From Hyphomonadaceae bacterium UBA1001 (lineage in GTDB: Bacteria > Pseudomonadota > Alphaproteobacteria > Caulobacterales > Aquidulcibacteraceae): a DNA stretch of 5,339 nt. Both the position numbers and the translations under genes were made by a program. The stretch spans positions 1-5,339 of the forward strand of contig DBAV01000090.1 of the NCBI GenBank assembly GCA_002291875.1, in the 5' to 3' direction. The notes under the pieces were generated by a model, which was given only the letters and a program-made list of their open reading frames with translations, ran no database searches and had not been told where the DNA came from. Positions 1 through 4,366 of the stretch are shown here, piece after piece (the stretch's first letter is position 1; each line of letters starts with the position of its first letter).

Positions 1-620
1 CGCCGGCGCTGGTGCGCTGGAATGCCCGCAAGTCCTATCTTGCGGCCTTCGAAGCCGCCGGCATCCCCATCGTCCCGACGGTCTGGGCCGACACCGCCGA
101 TGTCCGCAGCGTCGCCCAGGCCTTTGACCGGTTCGAGGCGGCCGAGCTGGTGGTAAAGCCGGCGACCGGTGCCGGCGGGCGCAACACGCTGCGGCTGGCG
201 CGCAATCGCTGGAGCGAGGCCGACCTCATGGATGGGCTGCGCGGCCCGTCCCTGATCCAGCCCTTCCAGGCCGCCGTGCAGGACGAGGGCGAATTCTCGT
301 TCCTGTTCGTGGGCGGCACGCTGGCGGCCACCATCCTGAAACAGCCCGCCCCCGGCGGCTGGCTGACCCCCGCCTCGCAGGGTGCGGTCAACCGCGCCGT
401 CACCCCGCGCGACGACGACCGCCAGGCGGCCTGCGCCGCATTCGAGGCGCTGGGCACCATCCGCCCCGAACCGGCGCTCTATGCGCGCATCGACATGGTC
501 CGCGACGCCCGCGGCCGACTGGTGCTGATGGAAGCCGAACTGATCGAACCCTTCCTCTACGTCGCCCTGGCCCCCCAGACCGCCGAGGCTCTGGCCACCG
601 CCCTGCGCGCGGGGGTCTGA
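1..620 (+). CDS. ATP-grasp domain protein, ligase-like (5' end missing)
   Basis: This is the C-terminal ~205 residues of an ATP-grasp protein of the glutathione-synthetase/RimK/DcsG-like group. The frame is open to the left edge (PALVRWNARKSYL), so the GTG at position 12 is probably internal. Visible landmarks are the WNARKSYL segment at the start, then GIPIVPT, and VVKPATGAGG at about 150-179, whose Lys codon at 156-158 is the expected ATP-contacting lysine with a glycine-rich loop. SLIQPF follows at about 249-266, then GEFSFLFVGG, LKQPAPGG at 336-359, YARIDMV, and MEAELIEP at 528-551, which supplies acidic metal and nucleotide ligands. Family members join a carboxylate to an amine or thiol using ATP in the cytoplasm. 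The substrate cannot be told from this fragment. The gene ends with TGA at 618-620, followed by a repeat-filled intergenic region. The fold call is firm; the ligase role is family-based inference. Confidence 0.85.
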   Translation, partial: PALVRWNARKSYLAAFEAAGIPIVPTVWADTADVRSVAQAFDRFEAAELVVKPATGAGGRNTLRLARNRWSEADLMDGLRGPSLIQPFQAAVQDEGEFSFLFVGGTLAATILKQPAPGGWLTPASQGAVNRAVTPRDDDRQAACAAFEALGTIRPEPALYARIDMVRDARGRLVLMEAELIEPFLYVALAPQTAEALATALRAGV

Positions 621-638
621 GCGATCGTCACCACCGAA

Positions 639-665
639 GTCATCCCGGAACCGGTATCCGGGACC
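639..665 (+). repeat. GTCATCCCGGA-type palindromic repeat, short form
   Basis: The element starts with GTCATCCCGGAACCGGT and continues ATCCGGGACC. Arms TCCCGGA (643-649) and TCCGGGA (657-663) are exact inverted repeats around a 7-base loop. Its first 17 bases are identical to 748-764. Repeats with GTCATCCCGGA heads and ATCCGGGATCC tails are known as abundant extragenic elements in several alphaproteobacterial lineages, so this is probably one member of a genome-wide family. Compared with the copy at 748-794 it lacks the 17-base loop segment. Confidence 0.75.
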
Positions 666-687
666 TTTCCCGGCAGCGTGAGGGGAT

Positions 688-723
688 GGGTCCGGCCCTG
701 CGCTACGCTCCGGCCGGAATGAC
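688..723 (-). repeat. GTCATTCCGG-type palindromic repeat, inverted copy
   Basis: Read on the minus strand this element begins GTCATTCCGG, has a centre GAGCGTAGCGCAG, and ends CCGGACCC. That matches the plan of the + strand element at 748-794, whose centre is GAGCGCAGCGAAG. On the + strand, TCCGGCC (691-697) and GGCCGGA (712-718) form a perfect 7-base stem with a 14-base loop. Its head faces the head of the 748-794 element across a 24-base AT-richer spacer. A moderately T-rich stretch (725-734) follows the stem, so weak terminator activity for the upstream gene is possible but unproven. Confidence 0.7.
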
Positions 724-747
724 GGTTGTTGTTTCAAAAAACGGAAC

Positions 748-794
748 GTCATCCCGGAACCGGTGAGCGCAGCGAAGCGGTATCCGGGATCCAG
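748..794 (+). repeat. GTCATCCCGGA-type palindromic repeat, full-length form
   Basis: The head GTCATCCCGGAACCGGT (748-764) is identical to 639-655, and the tail ATCCGGGATCCAG matches the usual end of this alphaproteobacterial repeat type. ATCCCGGA (751-758) pairs with TCCGGGAT (783-790). The stem continues as ACCG (759-762) with CGGT (778-781) past a single bulged A at 782, giving a 12-pair stem around a loop at 763-777. It differs from the short copy by the extra 17 bases at 765-781. It is more likely a dispersed repeat than a dedicated terminator, since no T-tract follows on the + strand. Confidence 0.75.
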
Positions 795-848
795 CCCGCA
801 AGGGTCGTGGACAGGTCCAGGCTGCGCCGTCTTTCTCTGGGCGCCGGG

Positions 849-866
849 TGTTGCTGCATCGCAACA
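849..866. promoter_or_regulatory. Inverted repeat upstream of the receptor gene, possible operator
   Basis: TGTTGC (849-854) and GCAACA (861-866) are a perfect 6-base inverted repeat with a 6-base centre, about 95 bases before the receptor start codon. Position and symmetry would suit a dimeric regulator or a leader hairpin. I do not recognise it as the binding site of a named regulator, and it is not a Fur-like box. Confidence 0.3.
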
Positions 867-880
867 TCACACCGGCAATA

Positions 881-900
881 TGATCACGGCCTTGTGACCA
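881..900. promoter_or_regulatory. Imperfect palindrome upstream of the receptor gene, possible operator
   Basis: TGATCAC (881-887) and GTGACCA (894-900) are inverted repeats matching at 6 of 7 positions around a 6-base centre. The half-sites are in the opposite order to a CRP site (TGTGA-N6-TCACA), so CRP is not supported. The site lies about 60 bases before the receptor start codon, where activator or repressor sites are common. Function is unproven. Confidence 0.25.
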
Positions 901-950
901 CGTCGCGAATTTGTCATGCGGACCGGTGGAAAGCGCGTTCGCGCTGTGAC

Positions 951-956
951 GGGGAT
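951..956 (+). promoter_or_regulatory. Ribosome binding site for the TonB-dependent receptor
   Basis: GGGGAT lies four bases before the ATG at 961 and is the only purine-rich stretch near a possible start. The alternative upstream ATG at 916 is preceded by GCGAATTTGTC, which has no Shine-Dalgarno character. It would also add 15 residues before the signal peptide. This decides the start at 961. Confidence 0.55.
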
Positions 957-960
957 CGAC

Positions 961-3231
961 ATGACCAACGGATCGGGCGCTGCCCGCTGGCTTCTGGCGG
1001 GGGCCAGCGCTGTCACCATCCTGTGCGCGACCGCCCAGGTGGCGCACGCCCAGGGCACCGAGGCGGTCCAGCCCGCCGATGCCGGCCAGATCGAGGAAAT
1101 CATCGTCACCGCGCGCAAGCGCGAGGAGGCGGCCCAGGACGTGCCGGTCTCGGTCTCGACCTTCGACGCCGAAGGCTTTGCGGCGATCGCGGCGGGCGGG
1201 GCGGACATTTCGGTGCTGTCGGCGCGCACCCCGTCGGTGGTGGTCGAAAGCTCGTTCGGGCGAACCTTTCCGCGCTTCTACATCCGCGGCCTGGGCAATA
1301 CCGATTTCGACCTGAACGCCTCGCAGCCGGTGTCGCTGGTGTATGACAATGTGGTCTATGAGAACCCGGTGCTGAAAGGCTTTCCGGTGTTCGACATCGC
1401 CTCGGTCGAGGTGCTGCGCGGACCGCAGGGCACGCTGTTCGGCCGCAACACGCCCGCCGGGGTCATCAAGTTCGATTCCGTCCTGCCCGACCAGGACTTC
1501 GACGCCTTCGTGCGGGTCGGCGCGCGCAGCCTGCGCGGCGCTGAACTGGAAGCGGCGGTGGGTGGTGGGCTGACCGACACGCTGTCCTTCCGGGTGGCGG
1601 GCCTGATCCAGACCCAGGGCGATTGGGTGTCCAACAGCCGCACCCCGGGCGCGGGCGACACGCTGGGCGACTATCGCGACCAGGCCGCACGGGCCCAGCT
1701 GCGCTGGCGTCCGACACCGGCGATCGACGCGGTGCTGCAGGTCAATGGCCGCAATCTGATGGCGACCTCGCAGCTGTTCCGCGCCAACATCATCCGCCCC
1801 GGAACGGGCGGGCTGGTGGCCGGCTTCGACCGCGAGCAGGTGTCCTATGATGGGGGCGACGGCAACAACCAGCGCCTGCAGACCTGGGGCGTCACCGGCA
1901 CGGTGCGCGCCGACATCGGCGAGGCGCTGACGCTGGTCTCGGTGACCGGCCTGCAGAATGTCCGCTTTTTCGGCCGCGGCGACATCGATGGCGGCTTTGG
2001 CGCCTCGTTCGCGCCGCCCTTCGGCCCCGGCTTCATCCCCTTCCCGGCCGAAACCGCCGACGCCATCGACGACCTGCAGCAATTCACCCAGGAGGTGCGC
2101 CTCGAGAGCGCCGGCGGCGGGCTGCTCGACTGGACCGTGGGCGCCTATCTGTTCCGCGAGGAGGTCGAGATTTCGACCTTCAACTTCGACACTTTGGCGC
2201 GCGGCCGCCTGAACGGCTTTGCCGGCCAGACCCAGGAAACCGATGCCTGGGCGGTGTTCGGCTCGGTGGACGTGCGCCCGACCGAGGCACTGACCCTGAC
2301 CGCGGGCCTGCGCTGGTCCGACGATTCCAAGGATTTCGTCGGCCGCCGCTTCCTCAGCCCCTTCGGCGCGCCGGCGCTGGGCCCGGTGCGGGTCGGTGTG
2401 GGGGACAGCGCGCTGTCGGGCGATGTGTCGGCGGTGCTCGAGCTGAACGACGATGTGAATGTCTATGCCCGCTATGCCCGCGGCTTTCGCGCACCCTCGA
2501 TCCAGGGGCGCATCCTGTTCGGCGACGCGGTGACGACGGCCGACTCCGAGACGGTGGATTCCATCGAGGGCGGGGTGAAGTCGTTCCTGGCGGACCGCAG
2601 CGTGCGGCTGGACGTGTCGGGCTTCTGGTACCGCATCCAGGACCAGCAGCTGACCGCGATCGGCGGGGCGGGCAATTTCAACCAGCTGATCAATGCCGAG
2701 GAGGGCACCGGGTATGGCCTCGAGGCCGAGGGCGAGTGGTTCGTCACCGACAGCCTCGCGCTGAACGGGTCGGTGTCGTGGAACCGCACCGAAATCCAGG
2801 ACCCGGGCCTGGCGGTGGCCGCCTGCGGCGCGCCGTTTCTGCTGTGCACGGTCACCGACCCGCTGGTGGCCGGCGGGCTGGCGGTGATCGACGGCAACAG
2901 CTTTCCCAACGCGCCCGAATGGATCGCCAATGTCGGCGCCCGCTATGAGCGCCCCTTCATCGGTGGCCGGATGACCGCCTCGACCGACTGGTCGTACAAG
3001 GGCGAAACCAACTTCTTCCTGTACGAGAGCCGCGAATTCCGCGAGGACGGCTTTTGGGAAGGCGGGGTGCGCCTGTCGCTGGCCGACCTCGACGGCACGC
3101 GCGAGATCGCCGTCTATGGCCGCAACATCACCGACGAGACGCGCCTGGTCGGGGGCATCGACTTCAACAATCTGACTGGCTTCATCAACAACCCGCGCAT
3201 CTGGGGCGTTGAGGTGATCCTGCGCCGCTGA
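961..3231 (+). CDS. TonB-dependent outer-membrane receptor
   Basis: A complete 756-residue receptor that would import a scarce ligand across the outer membrane using TonB/ExbBD energy. Residues 1-30 form a signal peptide (hydrophobic core about 11-25, AHA|Q cleavage signal at 28-31). The TonB box is IEEIIVTAR at 44-52. The plug runs from about 57 to 175 and includes DVPVSVS, FYIRGLG and LRGPQGTLFGRNTPAG at 152-167. The rest is the 22-strand barrel, including YARGFRAP at 505-512, typical of proteobacterial receptors. Cys622 and Cys629 may form a disulfide in an external loop. The family is about 650-1000 residues, so this one is full length. The protein ends in Leu-Arg-Arg rather than the usual C-terminal aromatic residue. 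No siderophore, cobalamin or sugar gene adjoins it and no N-terminal signalling domain is present, so the substrate is unknown. Confidence 0.95.
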   Translation: MTNGSGAARWLLAGASAVTILCATAQVAHAQGTEAVQPADAGQIEEIIVTARKREEAAQDVPVSVSTFDAEGFAAIAAGGADISVLSARTPSVVVESSFGRTFPRFYIRGLGNTDFDLNASQPVSLVYDNVVYENPVLKGFPVFDIASVEVLRGPQGTLFGRNTPAGVIKFDSVLPDQDFDAFVRVGARSLRGAELEAAVGGGLTDTLSFRVAGLIQTQGDWVSNSRTPGAGDTLGDYRDQAARAQLRWRPTPAIDAVLQVNGRNLMATSQLFRANIIRPGTGGLVAGFDREQVSYDGGDGNNQRLQTWGVTGTVRADIGEALTLVSVTGLQNVRFFGRGDIDGGFGASFAPPFGPGFIPFPAETADAIDDLQQFTQEVRLESAGGGLLDWTVGAYLFREEVEISTFNFDTLARGRLNGFAGQTQETDAWAVFGSVDVRPTEALTLTAGLRWSDDSKDFVGRRFLSPFGAPALGPVRVGVGDSALSGDVSAVLELNDDVNVYARYARGFRAPSIQGRILFGDAVTTADSETVDSIEGGVKSFLADRSVRLDVSGFWYRIQDQQLTAIGGAGNFNQLINAEEGTGYGLEAEGEWFVTDSLALNGSVSWNRTEIQDPGLAVAACGAPFLLCTVTDPLVAGGLAVIDGNSFPNAPEWIANVGARYERPFIGGRMTASTDWSYKGETNFFLYESREFREDGFWEGGVRLSLADLDGTREIAVYGRNITDETRLVGGIDFNNLTGFINNPRIWGVEVILRR

Positions 3232-3236
3232 GCCCC

Positions 3237-3300
3237 CCGGAGCCCGGGCTTCCAAGCCCGGTGGTGCGGGAACAGGCGCGCCTGGAAGCGCGCGGTCCGG
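3237..3300. repeat. Twin-hairpin 60-base repeat, copy 1 (REP/BIME-like)
   Basis: First copy of a unit with exact 60-base period, counted here with its leading CCGG. Hairpin A has arms CCGGGC (3244-3249) and GCCCGG (3256-3261) with loop TTCCAA. Hairpin B has arms GCGCGC (3276-3281) and GCGCGC (3288-3293) with loop CTGGAA, which reads TTCCAG on the other strand. The unit is bounded by CCGGA and TCCGG, so as a whole it is an imperfect palindrome of two facing elements, the BIME layout. GGAG before hairpin A resembles the foot tetranucleotide of REP elements mobilised by RAYT transposases. That link is inference, and no such transposase is in the window. Confidence 0.85.
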
Positions 3301-3360
3301 AGCCCGGGCTTCCAGGCCCGGTATTGCGGAAACAGGCGCGCGTGGAAGCGCGCGGTCCGG
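3301..3360. repeat. Twin-hairpin 60-base repeat, copy 2
   Basis: Direct tandem copy of 3241-3300 with 55 of 60 bases identical. The differences are at 3315, 3323, 3324, 3330 and 3342 (against 3255, 3263, 3264, 3270 and 3282). All lie in hairpin loops or in the spacer between hairpins. Both stems are unchanged: CCGGGC/GCCCGG at 3304-3309 and 3316-3321, and GCGCGC/GCGCGC at 3336-3341 and 3348-3353. The copy ends 40 bases before the start codon of the following gene. Confidence 0.85.
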
Positions 3361-3400
3361 CGGCTTGCGCGGGCGCGCGCCTTCGGTGCAGACTTTCGCG

Positions 3401-4252
3401 ATGTCCCTGGTTTTCGCCCTGGTGCTGCAATTCGCGCTTCCACTGGCACTGGCCGGGCTGGTGGTCGCCGTGGTGTGGCTGGCCGCAAGGCGCGCACCGG
3501 CCGCGCACTGGCGCAGGCTGGGCGCGGTGGCCGCTGTCGGCGCCGCCGCCCTGACCCTTGATGCGTTGAACGTGTTCGACCGGATCGGTGGCGCATTGTT
3601 CCCGCCGCCGATCGTCCAGGAGGCCGCCCTGCCCGGCTTGAGGGGCGGCGCGCTGACGGTGGGGGTCCTGCATGATGTCGACCTCGGGGCCGAAGGGCGC
3701 GCCGCCGAACTGGCAGCGGCACTGGGCGAGGCGGCTCCGGACGGGCTGGACCTGCTGCTGTTCGTGGGCGCGGTGGGGGCCACCGATGCCGGCACCTTCG
3801 CACCGCTGCGGGCGCTCTCGCCCCGCGAAGGCATGTTCGGCGTGCTGTCGGATTCCGATTGGGCGGGCGACGCGCTTTCGACCGAGGCGCGCCTTTCGGC
3901 GCTTGGCGTGCGGATGCTGGCGAACGAGGCGGTGCCGGTGGAGATCGGCCGGCGCACCGTCTGGGTGGCCGGTGTCGAGTCGCGACGTTCCACCCGCGGT
4001 GCGAATGACCCCGCCCTGGCGATCCGGCGTGTGCCGGAGGGCGCGTCGCTGGTCGGCATGGGCCGGGAATGCTGTGGCCCTGGGGCGGACGCAATTCCCA
4101 TGCGCGAGGTGCGGGTGACCCTGGCGTGTGCGTCGCGCGAGACGGAGCGAACACCCTGCCGCGCCTTGGGAATCGAGCTGCGCGGCGGCGCTTCGGTCCT
4201 GCGGCTGCGTTCGCCCTACGCGCCACCGCCGGTGCGGGTGGTTGACGGCTGA
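3401..4252 (+). CDS. Membrane-anchored metallophosphoesterase-like protein, probably catalytically inactive
   Basis: A 283-residue protein whose layout matches YkuE-like calcineurin-type metallophosphoesterases, which use two metals to hydrolyse phosphoesters. Two hydrophobic segments (about 3-28 and 40-58) flank an Arg-rich loop, which suggests a domain facing the periplasm. LTVGVLHDVDLG (85-96) sits where the family has a SDLH motif, so Asp92 is kept and His becomes Asp94. LLLFVGAVGATD (118-129) replaces the TGD motif, with Asp becoming Ala124. FGVLSDSDW (146-154) replaces GNHD, with Asn and His becoming Asp151 and Ser152. LGVRMLANEAVPV (168-180) and VWVAGVE (187-193) are well-preserved structural segments. 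VTLACASRE (239-247) replaces the GHTH region. The frame is intact, which favours a conserved pseudoenzyme over a decaying gene. I chose ATG 3401 because the first membrane segment follows directly; TTG 3365 and GTG 3386 are alternatives, and none has a clear ribosome binding site. The homology is read from memory of the family and was not searched. Confidence 0.72.
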   Translation: MSLVFALVLQFALPLALAGLVVAVVWLAARRAPAAHWRRLGAVAAVGAAALTLDALNVFDRIGGALFPPPIVQEAALPGLRGGALTVGVLHDVDLGAEGRAAELAAALGEAAPDGLDLLLFVGAVGATDAGTFAPLRALSPREGMFGVLSDSDWAGDALSTEARLSALGVRMLANEAVPVEIGRRTVWVAGVESRRSTRGANDPALAIRRVPEGASLVGMGRECCGPGADAIPMREVRVTLACASRETERTPCRALGIELRGGASVLRLRSPYAPPPVRVVDG

Positions 4253-4282
4253 AAAACCCCCGATCACGGCACTGTGGGCGTG

Positions 4283-4311
4283 TTGTTAGCGGCGCACGCG
4301 TCCTCTACGGT
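4283..4311 (+). promoter_or_regulatory. Candidate promoter of the malic enzyme gene
   Basis: TTGTTAGC (4283-4290) followed after 13 bases by TCTACGGT (4304-4311) loosely fits the alphaproteobacterial housekeeping pattern TTGaCgS-N10-14-GCtANAWC. The -35 part is fair and the -10 part matches only in CTA plus the free position. It lies in the 114-base gap before the malic enzyme start and would give a leader of roughly 50 bases. This is a weak match in GC-rich DNA. Confidence 0.25.
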
Positions 4312-4326
4312 CGCCCGCCTGATCCG

Positions 4327-4341
4327 GGCCGGAAACCGGCC
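4327..4341 (+). other. Perfect GC hairpin in the malic enzyme leader
   Basis: GGCCGG (4327-4332) and CCGGCC (4336-4341) form a perfect 6-base stem with an AAA loop, ending 25 bases before the start codon. There is no following U-tract, so it is not an intrinsic terminator. It could shape access to the ribosome binding site or stabilise the mRNA end, or it may be a chance palindrome in GC-rich sequence. Confidence 0.35.
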
Positions 4342-4350
4342 GCGCCGCAG

Positions 4351-4363
4351 GGGGACAGGGGAG
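4351..4363 (+). promoter_or_regulatory. Ribosome binding site for the malic enzyme
   Basis: The purine-rich stretch GGGGACAGGGGAG precedes ATG 4367. GGGGA at 4351-4355 lies 11 bases away and AGGGGAG at 4357-4363 lies 3 bases away, so either half or both may pair with 16S rRNA. This supports 4367 as the start. Confidence 0.6.
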
Positions 4364-4366
4364 CGC

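Larger units (their letters stand above)
621..960. other. Intergenic region with dispersed repeats and possible promoter
   Basis: These 340 bases lie between the ATP-grasp gene and the TonB-dependent receptor, and I see no convincing gene in them. The left half is occupied by three related palindromic elements, listed separately. An AT-richer spacer at 724-747, containing an A6 run at 736-741, separates elements two and three. From 795 to 848 I see only weak short inverted repeats, such as GCGCC at 824-828 with GGCGC at 840-844. The stretch from 849 to 900 carries two better inverted repeats, and the receptor promoter presumably lies there, though no convincing -35/-10 pair is visible. Confidence 0.7.
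3232..3400. other. Intergenic region occupied by a tandem twin-hairpin repeat
   Basis: The 169 bases between the receptor stop and the next start are mostly taken up by the two repeat units at 3237-3360. The remaining 40 bases (3361-3400) are GC-rich and contain neither a clear Shine-Dalgarno sequence nor a recognisable promoter. A TTG at 3365 and a GTG at 3386 are in frame with the next gene. No U-tract follows any hairpin, so none of them is a canonical intrinsic terminator. Confidence 0.7.

Noticed and set aside
881..900. A CRP/FNR-type binding site
   Set aside because: The half-sites are in the opposite order (TCAC-N6-GTGA rather than TGTGA-N6-TCACA).
916..960. A start codon for the receptor 15 codons upstream of 961
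   Set aside because: It has no Shine-Dalgarno sequence and would place a charged segment before the signal peptide. ATG 961 has GGGGAT in front and begins a normal signal peptide.
3244..3353. The GC-rich hairpins as Rho-independent terminators
   Set aside because: None is followed by a U-tract on either strand within a useful distance. Their pairwise facing arrangement fits REP/BIME elements better.
3237..3360. The tandem units as a CRISPR array
   Set aside because: There are only two adjoining 60-base units, with no variable spacers between constant repeats and no cas gene nearby.
703..4101. A 1132-residue open frame on the minus strand across the receptor and its neighbour
   Set aside because: It lies antisense to a clear TonB-dependent receptor, crosses two intergenic repeat regions, and has a low-complexity Arg/Ala/Gly/Pro-rich translation with no family motif. 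Long antisense frames are expected from GC-rich codon usage.
3114..4226. A 370-residue minus-strand frame, and a 360-residue one nearby (3185-4267)
   Set aside because: Both are Arg/Pro-rich composition artefacts. Their repeated peptide segments only reflect the 60-base DNA repeat, whose length is a multiple of three.
4250..4262. The A5-C5 run after the phosphoesterase-like gene as a terminator or slippage site
   Set aside because: No stem precedes it, it starts at the stop codon, and a single short homopolymer pair has no support as a functional site.
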